From positions 372,001 through 436,000 of the forward strand of contig CAWGDM010000012.1 in assembly GCA_963821345.1 (NCBI GenBank): 64,000 nt of DNA, in the 5' to 3' direction. Each line of letters begins with the position of its first letter. Position 1 is the stretch's first letter. Below the pieces are notes generated by a model. That model was not told where the DNA came from, ran no database searches, and saw only the letters and a program-made list of their open reading frames with translations. Shown piece by piece: positions 35,736 through 43,828 of the stretch. Source of the DNA: WHSW01 sp963821345. Its GTDB lineage: Bacteria; Actinomycetota; Thermoleophilia; Solirubrobacterales; 70-9. The translations under genes and the position numbers were made by a program.

Positions 35736-35911
35736 CGTGGGTCCTCCTCGCTCTCGCCCCTGCGCGCGACGTCAAGGATGACCTCCTCGAGCTCGAAGCT
35801 GTCGTGCGCATCGGCCACGTGCGCCTGCACGGCCTCGAGCAGCGCCTGTTCATCCGCGGCGCGGATCTCGGCGTCGCAGCCAGCCTCGAGACAGCGGTAC
35901 GCGAGCGCCAT
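35732..35911 (-). CDS. DUF1059-like small protein
   Basis: The 59-residue protein (ATG at 35909-35911) reads YRCLEAGCDAEIRAADEQALLEAVQAHVADAHDSFEL. The two Cys near the N-terminus and the two His at the end of the helix fit the DUF1059 pattern, perhaps a small metal site. An alternative TTG start at 35941 would add ten residues. It is translationally coupled to the R2lox gene that follows. Function is unknown; the pairing suggests a partner of R2lox. Confidence 0.68.
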   Translation of the reverse strand: MALAYRCLEAGCDAEIRAADEQALLEAVQAHVADAHDSFELEEVILDVARRGESEEDPR

Positions 35912-35933
35912 CACACCGATAGTCTTGCGTGTT

Positions 35934-35948
35934 TGTACCAATTTGTCT
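35934..35948 (+). promoter_or_regulatory. TGTACMAWTTTGTCY motif, copy 1
   Basis: TGTACCAATTTGTCT lies in the 75-base gap between the DUF1059/R2lox genes (minus) and the soxD-A-G-B genes (plus). A nearly identical sequence occurs on the minus strand at 52954-52968 before the second glutamine-synthetase operon, matching at 12 of 15 positions. Both contain an ACMA-NN-TTGT inverted core. It is a candidate shared operator. Confidence 0.5.
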
Positions 35949-35986
35949 AGTCTGTGCCCGAGGGGCCCTCAACTGGCCTCGAAGCA

Positions 35987-36241
35987 ATGTCGTTTCTGCT
36001 CAGCTGTCCCAACTGTGGCGAACGCGAGGTCACCGACTTCGCCTACGGCGGCGAGGTCGTCCCTCGCCCGTCGACGAAGCCGTCCGAGCGCGAGCTCAAC
36101 ACCTACAACTACTTTCGCCGCAACGTGGCCGGCGTGCAGCGTGAGTGGTGGTATCACCGCTCGGGGTGTCGGGCGTGGTTTTTGGCCGAGCGCGATACGA
36201 CCACCAACGAGGTGCGCTGGGTGGGCCTGCCAGAGCGATGA
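35987..36241 (+). CDS. soxD: Sarcosine oxidase delta-type subunit (SoxD / MgdB-like)
   Basis: This is the small zinc subunit of heterotetrameric sarcosine oxidase or N-methylglutamate dehydrogenase. From the ATG at 35987 it has 84 residues: FLLSCPNCGEREVTDFAYGGE, then YNYFRRNVAGVQREWWYHRSGCRAWFLAERDTTTNEV. Zinc ligands are probably the two Cys of CPNCG with the His and Cys of HRSGC. A GTG at 35954 would add eleven residues unlike the family. Its stop overlaps the alpha subunit start (ATGA). As first gene of the plus-strand operon it follows the shared motif at 35934. Confidence 0.9.
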   Translation: MSFLLSCPNCGEREVTDFAYGGEVVPRPSTKPSERELNTYNYFRRNVAGVQREWWYHRSGCRAWFLAERDTTTNEVRWVGLPER

Positions 36242-39122
36242 GCCGGCTTCCCCCCACCCCCCGCGAGCGGATCGATCGCCAGCGCCCGATCTCGTTCAGC
36301 TTCGACGGCGAGCAGGTCGAGGCGTTCGAGGGCGACACGATCGGATCGGCGCTTCAGGCGGGTGGCCGCCAGGTGATCTCGCGCAGCTTCAAGTACCACC
36401 GTCCCCGGGGGCTCTTCTGCTGCGCCGGCCAATGCCCCAACTGCCTGGTGGAGGTCGACGGCTGGCCGGGCGTCCGTGCGTGCACCGAGCCCGTGCGCCC
36501 GGGGATGAAGGTTGTCCACATGAACGCCGCGCCGTCGCTGCGCTTCGACGTGATGCGGGCGACCGACCATTTCGGCAGTCGCCTGACGCCACCCGGCTTC
36601 TACTACAAGACCTTCATCAGGCCACGCAGGCTCTGGCCGCTATACGAGAAGGTCCTGCGTAACGCCGCCGGCCTCGGCAGGCTCGCCCGCCGACAGCCAG
36701 AGCGCAAGTGGCGCACCGAGTACCGCCGCAGGCACGCCGACGTGCTCGTGATCGGTGGCGGAATCGCAGGCCTGAGCGCCGCCCTGCGGGCAGCGGAGCT
36801 GGGGGCCGACGTAGTCCTGGCCGACGACGGCCCCGAGCTCGGCGGCGCCGAGCTCGCCGGTGGGGGCGCCGAGGCGGCCCGCGAGCTCGGCGCGCCGCGT
36901 CGCGCGACGCAGGGGTCGAGGTGCTGGCGCCGGCGGCGGCCCTGGGCTTCTTCGACGGCATCGTCCCGGTGTGGTCGCGGGACACGCTGCATCAGGTTCG
37001 CGCCGGTCAGCACGTCGCCGCGACCGGCTCGATCGAGCAGCCGTTGATGTTCGAGGGCAACGACCTGCCCGGCGTGATGCTCTGCTCGGGTGCACAGCGG
37101 CTCGCCGCCCTTTATGGAGTGAGGCCGGGTAAGGCCGCCGTGATCGCGACGACGGCCGACCGCGGCCTCGAGTCCGCCCTCGCCCTGCACGAGGCCGGCG
37201 TCGAGATCGTCGGGATCGCTGACTCCCGGGCAAGCGGGGCCGACCCGGAGCTGCTGGCGCGAATCGAGGGCGCGCGGATCCCGCTTTGGCCGGGCAGCGC
37301 CGTGGTTCGCGCCTTCGGACGGGGGCGGGTGTCGGGCGCGGTCGTGGCGGAGCTCGATCGCGCCGGCACGGCGCTGCCCGACAGCGAGCGCGATCACAAC
37401 TGCGACCTGGTCGCGGTCTCCGGCGGCACTGTCCCGGCGACGTCGCTGCTGCTGCAGGCCGGCAGCCGGGCTCACTGGGACGCGGACGCCGGCGCCTACC
37501 TGCCCGACGCGATCCCGCCGGGAATCCACGCGGCGGGAGCGGTCGCGGGTCACCGATCGCGCCGCCGGGCCGAGCTCTCGGGTGCCGTGGCCGGAGCCGA
37601 GGCAGCGCGCTCGCTCGACCTCGGCGACGAGGCCGACCAGGCGCGACTCGACGCCGAGCGGGAGGAGCTCAGCGCCAGCGCCGAGCTCGCCACCGAGCGC
37701 GTGCCCGCGGCTGCGGCCAGCGCGCGCGGTCGCCATGAGAAGTGCTTCGCGTGCCTCTGCGAGGACGTGACCACGGACGACATCAGCTTTTCGATCGACG
37801 AGGGATTCGACTCGCTCGAGCTCTTGAAGCGCTACACGACGGTGACCATGGGCCCGTGTCAGGGCCGGATGTGTCAATTGGCCGCGATCCGCCAGACCGC
37901 GGTCGACACCCAGACCCCCGTCGCCGAGGTTGGGATGACCACCGCCCGCCCCCCTTGGTCGACGGTGCCGATGGGGGTGCTCGCCGGGCGCCCGTTCGAG
38001 CCCGCGAAGCGCTCGGCCGTGCACGGGCGCCACCGAGAGCTCGGCGGCAACGTCCTCTGGGCCGGGGACTGGCGCCGCCCCTACGACTACGGTGACCCGA
38101 AGGCTGAGACGATGGCCGTCCACGAGGGTGCCGGTCTGATCGACGTCTCGACGCTCGGCAAGCTGATCGTGGCGGGCCCCGACGCCGGTGCCTTCCTCAA
38201 TCGCCTGTACCCGAACCGCTTCGACAACCTGAAGCCCGGCCGGATCCGCTACGGGGTCCTCGGCGACGACGCCGGACGGATCACCGACGACGGCACCGTC
38301 TGCCGCCTCGACGACGACTCCTTCTACGTCACCACCACCTCCAGCGGCGCCGACGCCGTCGAGGCCTGGTTCGCTTGGTGGTTGGCGGAATGGGACATGG
38401 ACGTCCACCTGACCGACGTCAGCCAAGGACTCGCGGCCTTCAACCTCGCCGGTCCCCGCTCACGCGAGATCCTCGCCGGGCTCACCGACCTCGACCCCTC
38501 GAACGAGTCGTTCTCCTACCTCGACGGCAAGCGCGCGCAGGTCGCCGGCGTCCCCTGCCTGCTGCTTCGAATCGGGTTCGTCGGCGAGCTCGGCTACGAG
38601 CTGCACTGTCCGGCGGCCCTTGCCGAGCACCTCTGGGACACGATCCTCGTCGCCGGCGAGCCGCACGGGATCCGGCCCTTCGGTCTCGAGCCTCAGCGGG
38701 TGCTGAGACTGCAGAAGCTCCACATCCTCGTCGGCCAGGACACCGACGCTGAATCGAACCCGCTCGAGGCGGCGATGCCCTGGATCGTGAAGTTCGACAA
38801 GGAGGAGGACTTCATCGGCCGCTGGGCTCTGGAGGCGGTCAGCGAGAGGGGAACGGAGAACATGCTGGTCGGCTTCACGGTCGCCGACGGCGTCGTCCCG
38901 AACGAGGGCGCAGCGGTGCTCGGCGACGGCAAGCCCGTGGGAAGGGTGACCTCCTCGCGCTTCTCACCCCTGCTCGAACGGACGATCGGGATCGCCTGGG
39001 TACCCGCGTCGATGGCCGAGGACGGCAGCTCGATCACGCTCGCCGACGACGGTCGGAGGCTGAGCGCGACGGTGCAGACAGCCCCCTTCTATGACCCGGA
39101 CCAGGAGCGGCTGCGAGGATGA
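36238..39122 (+). CDS. soxA: Sarcosine oxidase alpha-type subunit (SoxA / MgdC-like) with Fe-S cysteine motifs, one frameshift
   Basis: The large flavoprotein subunit, about 960 residues, has domains in order. A Fer2_4-like N-terminus (SFKYHRPRGLFCCAGQCPNC, Cys61/62/66/69 and Cys82) is followed by the FAD domain (VLVIGGGIAGLSAALRAAELGADVV) and a BFD-like A3 domain, KCFACLCEDVT ... MGPCQGRMC (near 37.74-37.88 kb). A C-terminal GcvT-like folate domain completes it (about 570-960, ending near VQTAPFYDP), where the methylene group meets tetrahydrofolate. Oxygen-using SoxA proteins lack these cysteines as I remember them, so this is probably a dehydrogenase passing electrons through Fe-S centres. 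One missing base near 36.90 kb splits the frame after EAARELGAP, with good similarity on both sides, so probably an error. Overlaps with soxD and soxG couple translation. Confidence 0.86.
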
Positions 39123-39868
39123 GTTTTGAGTTTCTCGCCCCGGACGCGGCCACGGTCGCCGAGGGCGAACGCCCGCAGCCGCGCAGCCCGATCGAGTGGA
39201 CGCACCGCGACGCCGGAGCTCAGATCGGAACCCGCGCCGGCTGGCGAGTCGTCGCCGGCTATGGCGACACGAGCGCCGAAGCCGCTGCCTGCCGCAGCTC
39301 CGTCGGGATCGCCGATCTCTCGTTCCTGGGCAAGCTCGAGCTGCAGGGCGAGCCGGGGCCCGTCGCGGCCATCGTCGCCGGGCTCGCCCCCGGGGCAGCT
39401 CTCGCGCCGGGGCGGGCGACGCTGTCGGAGGGGGTCTGGTGGTGTCCGATCAGCGCCAGCCGGGTGCTTGCCGTGACCCCACCGGAGGCGACCGCGGGCG
39501 TGCGCGACGCGGCCGAGGCGGCGAGCGCCCGGGCGCAGGGATTCGTCTCCGTAACCGAGCTGACCACGGCCCTCGGCTCGAACGCGGTGATCGGGCCGCT
39601 CGCCCGCGAGGCCCTCGCGCGCACGACGGCGCTCGACCTGCGACCCCAGCGGTTCCCGGAGGCGGCCTTCGCTCCGGTCTCCGTGGCGCGAACACCCGGG
39701 ATGGTCCTGCGCGAGTCCGGCGATCTCTTCCTGCACCTGTTCGGCGCCGGATACGCCGCCTACGTCTGGACCGTGTTCATCGATGCCGCGATGCAGCTGG
39801 GCGGGCGGGCGGTCGGCACCGACGCCCTGGGAACGGCGTTCGGCGACCCGGCGGCGGCCGATGCGTGA
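39119..39868 (+). CDS. soxG: Sarcosine oxidase gamma-type subunit (SoxG / MgdD-like)
   Basis: The 249-residue protein corresponds to the gamma subunit, which packs against the folate domain of the alpha subunit. Family features are weak but recognisable: SSVGIADLSFLGKLELQG, the GcvT-like first strand, WWCPISASRVLAVTP, VTELTTALGSNAVIGPLAREAL, and the C-terminal FHLFGAGYA-like stretch LFLHLFGAGYAAYVWTVFIDAAMQLGGRAVG. It starts within the alpha subunit stop (ATGA) and ends eight bases inside the beta subunit start. Identification rests on position and on these segments. Confidence 0.86.
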   Translation: MSFEFLAPDAATVAEGERPQPRSPIEWTHRDAGAQIGTRAGWRVVAGYGDTSAEAAACRSSVGIADLSFLGKLELQGEPGPVAAIVAGLAPGAALAPGRATLSEGVWWCPISASRVLAVTPPEATAGVRDAAEAASARAQGFVSVTELTTALGSNAVIGPLAREALARTTALDLRPQRFPEAAFAPVSVARTPGMVLRESGDLFLHLFGAGYAAYVWTVFIDAAMQLGGRAVGTDALGTAFGDPAAADA

Positions 39869-41078
39869 CCTGTTTCGCAAGCGGCGGATGTGGCGGCCGG
39901 CCGGCGAGCTCAAGCGACACTACGACGTGGTGATCATCGGCGGCGGCTCGCATGGCCTCGCGACCGCCTACTACCTGGCCCGAAACCACGGGATCACCGA
40001 CGTCTGCGTGCTCGAGCAGAGCTACATCGGCTCGGGCGCGTCCGGGCGTAACACGACGATCCTGCGCTCCAACTACAAGACGCCCGAGGGCGTGCGCTTC
40101 TATGACGCCTCGGTCCGGCTCTACGAGCGGCTCTCGGCGGAGCTGCGCTTCAACCTGCTGTTCTCGCAGCAGGGCCACCTGACCCTCGCCCACACCGACC
40201 GCGCGATGTTCGTGATGACCGAGCGAGCGGAGGTCAACCGGCTGGCCGGGGTCGACTCGCGGGTGATCGGCCCGGATGAGATCGGCCGCCTGGCGCCGGC
40301 GATGTCGCTGTCGCGCGACGCGGTCTACCCCGTCATGGGAGCGCTCTACCACCCGCCCGGCGGGATCATCCGCCACGACGCGGTCGTCTGGGGACTGGCT
40401 CGCGGGGCCGACGCAGCCGGCGTCGAGATCCACCCCTACAGCGAGGTCGCCGAGATCGAGCGCTCCAACGGTCGCGCGACCGGGGTCGCGCTGCGCGACG
40501 GTCGCAAGATCGGCGCCGGACAGGTGATCAGCGCGACCGCCGGCTGGAGCTCGACGATCGCCGCGATGGCCGGAATCGAGCTGCCGATCACGACCCACAT
40601 CCTGCAGGCGTTCGTGACGGAGCCGCTGAAGCCGCTGCTCGACGTGGTCGTCGTCTCCTCCCAGATGCACGTCTACATCTCGCAGACCGACCGCGGCGAG
40701 TTCCTGATCGGAGCCGAGATCGAGCCCTGGACGACCTACCGCCAGCAGGGCACTCTCAACTTCCTCCAGGAGTCCTCGCGTCACACGCTGGAGCTCTTCC
40801 CGCAGCTCGAACGGTCCCGGATCCTGCGCAGCTGGGCCGGCCTGTGCGACATCAGCCCGGACTTCAGCCCGATCCTCGGCGTCACCGAGGTCGAGGGCTT
40901 CCTGCTCAGCGCCGGCTGGGGCACCTACGGCTTCAAGGCGGCGCCGATCGTCGGCACGACGCTGGCCGAGCTGATCGCCACCGGGACGACACCGGAGCTG
41001 ATCGAGCCGTTCACGCTCGAGCGTTTCTACCGTGACCGCCTCGTTTCCGAGCTCGGGGCGGCCGCCGTCTCACACTGA
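39861..41078 (+). CDS. soxB: Sarcosine oxidase beta-type subunit (SoxB / MgdA-like)
   Basis: The catalytic FAD/FMN subunit removes hydride from the N-methyl group. The 405-residue protein shows YDVVIIGGGSHGLATAYYLARNHG, the conserved YIGSGASGRNTTILRSNY segment, HPPGGIIRHDAVVWGLARGA with the His that carries covalent FMN in heterotetrameric enzymes, and the C-terminal RILRSWAGLCDISPDFSPILG and SAGWGTYGFKAAPIVG. The ATG at 39861 overlaps the gamma stop. Gene order D-A-G-B is a rotation of the usual B-D-A-G. Substrate may be N-methylglutamate, given gmaS-mgsABC, or sarcosine. Confidence 0.92.
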   Translation: MRDLFRKRRMWRPAGELKRHYDVVIIGGGSHGLATAYYLARNHGITDVCVLEQSYIGSGASGRNTTILRSNYKTPEGVRFYDASVRLYERLSAELRFNLLFSQQGHLTLAHTDRAMFVMTERAEVNRLAGVDSRVIGPDEIGRLAPAMSLSRDAVYPVMGALYHPPGGIIRHDAVVWGLARGADAAGVEIHPYSEVAEIERSNGRATGVALRDGRKIGAGQVISATAGWSSTIAAMAGIELPITTHILQAFVTEPLKPLLDVVVVSSQMHVYISQTDRGEFLIGAEIEPWTTYRQQGTLNFLQESSRHTLELFPQLERSRILRSWAGLCDISPDFSPILGVTEVEGFLLSAGWGTYGFKAAPIVGTTLAELIATGTTPELIEPFTLERFYRDRLVSELGAAAVSH

Positions 41079-41100
41079 ACGACACAGGAGGAAGGCAGGG

Positions 41101-42777
41101 ATGAAGAACAGCCTCGAGATCGCCCAGGATGCGGAGCTTCGGCCGATCGACGAGATCGGCGGAGAGCTCGGCCTCGAGCCCGAGGAGATCGAGCCCTACG
41201 GCCGTTACAAGGGCAAGATCTCGCTCACGGCCCTCGATCGACTCGCCGATCGACCGAACGGCAAGCTCGTCTGCGTCACCGGGATGACGCCGACGAAGGC
41301 CGGAGAGGGAAAGACGACGACCTCTGTGGCGCTGACCGAAGGCATGGGCTACATCGGCCGACGCCCGGTGCTCTGCCTGAGGGAGCCGTCGGTCGGTCCG
41401 GTGTTCGGGATGAAGGGCGGCGCCGCCGGAGGCGGGCTCGCCCAGGTCGTGCCGATGGAGGACCTGAACCTCCATTTCACCGGCGACATCCACGCGATCG
41501 GCGCCGCCAACAACCTGCTCGCGGCGATCCTCGACGCCTCGATCCTGCACGGAAACCCTCACCACATCGACGCCCTGCGGGTGACCTGGAAGCGGGCGGT
41601 CGACATGAACGACCGGGCGCTGCGGCGGGTCGTCGTCGGCCTCGGCGGAGCGGCCAACGGCTACCCGCGCGAGAGTGGGTTCGACATCACCGCCGCCTCG
41701 GAGGTGATGGCGATCCTTGCCGTCGCCCACGACCTCCAGGACCTTCGCCGGCGCATGGGCCGGATCACCGCCGCATACACCCGCGCGGGCGAGCCGGTGA
41801 CGGCGGAGGACCTCGACGCGGCCGGGGCGATGACCGTGCTGCTCAAGGACGCGATCAAGCCGAACCTGATCCAGACGCTCGAGGGTCAGCCCTGCCTCAT
41901 GCACGCCGGGCCGTTCGCGAACATCGCCCACGGCAACTCGTCGCTGATCGCCGACCTGCTCGGGCTGAAGCTCGGCGAGTTCGTGATCACCGAGTCGGGC
42001 TTCGGCTCCGACATGGGGATGGAGAAGTTCATCGACATCGTCTGTCGAAACGGCGGGATCGCCCCGGACGCGGTCGTCGTCGTCGCCACGGTGCGCGCGC
42101 TCAAGCATCATGGCGGCCTCACCGACGAGTCGGCGACGAACGGCGCGCAGGGGCGAGCGGCGATCGAGTCCGGGATCGCCAACCTGGTCCGCCACCTCGC
42201 GATCGTGCGTGAGTTCGGCCTCCCCGCGGTGGTCGCCGTCAACCGTCGCCCCGAGGACTCTGACGAGGAGGTCGAGCTCGTCAGCCGCCTCGCGCTCGAG
42301 GGCGGCGCGTTCGCCGCGGCCGTCAGCGACGGCTTCGCGCAGGGCGGCAAGGGCGTCGCCGATCTCGCCGAGTCGGTCGTCGCGGCCTGCGATCAGCCAA
42401 ACGACTTCCGCTTCCTCTACGAGAACGAGGCGACGATCAAGAGCAAGATCGAGACGATCGCCGAACGGGTCTACGGAGCCTCGGAGGTCGTCTACTACCT
42501 CGAGGCCGAGCAGAAGATCAAGCAGTTCGCCGATCAGGGCCTCGCCAAGCTCCCGGTCTGCATGGCGAAGACCCCGCTATCGCTTTCGGCCGATCCAACA
42601 TTGCTCGGCGCGCCGAGCGGGTTTCAGCTCCCGGTCCGCGACGTGCGCGCCTACACGGGCGCGGGCTGGCTGGTGCCCCTGTGTGGCGACATCCAGCAGA
42701 TGCCCGGGCTCGGCAAGACCGCCGCCGCATTCGACGTCGACATCGACGCCGAGGGGCGCACAGTCGGGCTGTTCTAA
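41101..42777 (+). CDS. fhs: Formate--tetrahydrofolate ligase
   Basis: This enzyme interconverts formate plus THF plus ATP with 10-formyl-THF. The 558-residue protein has the phosphate-binding loop TPTKAGEGKTTTSVALTEGM, then SVGPVFGMKGGAAGGGLAQVVPMEDLNLHFTGD, NDRALR, SGFDITAASEVMAILA, GPFANIAHGNSS, ESGFGSDMGMEKF and TGAGWLVPLCGDIQQMPGLG near the end, all typical. The ATG at 41101 follows AGGAGGAAGG. It lies 22 bases after the beta subunit gene and should share its transcript. Here it likely runs in the direction of formate release from methylene-THF made by the alpha subunit, feeding the formate dehydrogenase, or assimilates formate. Confidence 0.96.
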   Translation: MKNSLEIAQDAELRPIDEIGGELGLEPEEIEPYGRYKGKISLTALDRLADRPNGKLVCVTGMTPTKAGEGKTTTSVALTEGMGYIGRRPVLCLREPSVGPVFGMKGGAAGGGLAQVVPMEDLNLHFTGDIHAIGAANNLLAAILDASILHGNPHHIDALRVTWKRAVDMNDRALRRVVVGLGGAANGYPRESGFDITAASEVMAILAVAHDLQDLRRRMGRITAAYTRAGEPVTAEDLDAAGAMTVLLKDAIKPNLIQTLEGQPCLMHAGPFANIAHGNSSLIADLLGLKLGEFVITESGFGSDMGMEKFIDIVCRNGGIAPDAVVVVATVRALKHHGGLTDESATNGAQGRAAIESGIANLVRHLAIVREFGLPAVVAVNRRPEDSDEEVELVSRLALEGGAFAAAVSDGFAQGGKGVADLAESVVAACDQPNDFRFLYENEATIKSKIETIAERVYGASEVVYYLEAEQKIKQFADQGLAKLPVCMAKTPLSLSADPTLLGAPSGFQLPVRDVRAYTGAGWLVPLCGDIQQMPGLGKTAAAFDVDIDAEGRTVGLF

Positions 42778-42786
42778 GTTGGTCGG

Positions 42787-43350
42787 GTGACCGAGTTTGC
42801 CGACCAGCCGGTACGAGCGGCGCTGGCAGCGATCGCCGCGCGGGACGAACCGCCGGCGGGGGGCGTCGCGTCGGCGCTGACCTGCGCGGCGGCGGCAGCA
42901 CTGGTGGAGTTGAGCGCAGAGCTGGCCGCCGATCGGCTCGCCGCGGGCGCCGGCGACGAAGCCCGGATGCGCGCGCACGCCACCCGCGCCCGCGAGCTGC
43001 GCGGACTGCTGTTCGCGGCCGCCGATGACGATCTCGACGCCTATGCCGCGGTCCGCGCCGCGGAAGACGCGCAGCAACGGGCGCGGGGCCTGGCGCTCGC
43101 GAGCGATCCGCCGCTGGCGATCGCCGAATCGGCGGCCGAGCTGGCCGAGGCGGCGGCCGAGATCGCGACCGCCGGCAGCTGGGCGTTCAGCGCCGACGCG
43201 GTCGCGGCCGGGCTGCTCGCCGCGGCTGCCGCCCGAGCCTCCCAGGAGCTGGTCGCCGCCAACCTCGCAGACACCAGTGACGATCCCCGTCTGGCGCAGG
43301 CCGGAGCCGCAGCCGAGCGAGCTCGCCGCGCGGCCACGGACTACTCGTAG
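42787..43350 (+). CDS. Cyclodeaminase/cyclohydrolase-family protein (methenyl-THF cyclohydrolase, FchA-like)
   Basis: The 187-residue all-helical, Ala-rich protein matches the FTCD C-terminal/FchA family: PPAGGVASALTCAAAAALVELSAELAAD at the N-terminus is the family GGGSVAAL-like glycine segment, followed by long helices. FchA converts 5,10-methenyl-THF to 10-formyl-THF, which fits between methylene-THF produced by the sox-like enzyme and the ligase directly upstream. The GTG start at 42787 is 10 bases after fhs. No methylene-THF dehydrogenase is encoded here, so FolD or MtdA must be supplied elsewhere. Low sequence complexity lowers confidence slightly. Confidence 0.78.
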   Translation: MTEFADQPVRAALAAIAARDEPPAGGVASALTCAAAAALVELSAELAADRLAAGAGDEARMRAHATRARELRGLLFAAADDDLDAYAAVRAAEDAQQRARGLALASDPPLAIAESAAELAEAAAEIATAGSWAFSADAVAAGLLAAAAARASQELVAANLADTSDDPRLAQAGAAAERARRAATDYS

Positions 43351-43366
43351 ATAGTCTGGCCGCACC

Positions 43367-43825
43367 TTGTCCCGGCGAGAGCGACTAACCGAGGAGATCC
43401 TGACCGCGAAGCGGTCGAAGGGGCTCACCTGGGCGGCGCTCGCCGAGATCATGGGCGCTCCGGTCGAATGGTCCACGGCTGCCCTCCTCGGTCAGTTTCC
43501 GCTCGATCGGGTGCAGGCCCAGGCGGCCACGCAGGAGCTCGGCTTGGGCGAGGACGCGATCGCGGAGCTGATCGCGCCCCCGATGCGCGGGGCGCTCGAG
43601 GCCGCGGTCCCGACCGATCCGACCATCTATCGGCTCTACGAGATCGTCCAGGTCTATGGGCCGGCGTTCAAGGAGCTGATCCATGAGGAGTTCGGAGACG
43701 GGATCATGAGCGCGATCAACTTCGGATTCACGGTGAGCCGCGAGGCGGACCCAAACGGTGACCGGGTCGAGATCGTCCTCAACGGGAAGTTCCTCCCATA
43801 CGAGTGGCGTGCCGACGGCCAGTAG
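43367..43825 (+). CDS. cynS: Cyanate hydratase (cyanase)
   Basis: Cyanase turns cyanate and bicarbonate into ammonia and CO2. The 152-residue protein has the N-terminal HTH-like domain (LTEEILTAKRSKGLTWAALAEIMG) and the C-terminal catalytic domain PTIYRLYEIVQVYGPAFKELIHEEFGDGIMSAINF. The triad known from the E. coli enzyme (Arg96, Glu99, Ser122) corresponds to Arg89, Glu92 and Ser115 with exactly the same spacing. The start is a TTG at 43367. It is the last gene of the plus-strand operon and meets the convergent amine oxidase gene three bases on. It adds ammonium supply or cyanate detoxification to the island. Confidence 0.95.
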   Translation: MSRRERLTEEILTAKRSKGLTWAALAEIMGAPVEWSTAALLGQFPLDRVQAQAATQELGLGEDAIAELIAPPMRGALEAAVPTDPTIYRLYEIVQVYGPAFKELIHEEFGDGIMSAINFGFTVSREADPNGDRVEIVLNGKFLPYEWRADGQ

Positions 43826-43828
43826 CGC

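Noticed and set aside
36603..38426. A 607-codon minus-strand frame opposite the sox alpha gene
   Set aside because: It reads as Arg/Gly/His-rich shadow sequence; the plus strand encodes FAD, Fe-S and GcvT segments.
36238..41078. Glycine cleavage system T-protein and partners
   Set aside because: The folate domain is part of a larger sox-type alpha subunit and no P, H or L proteins are present.
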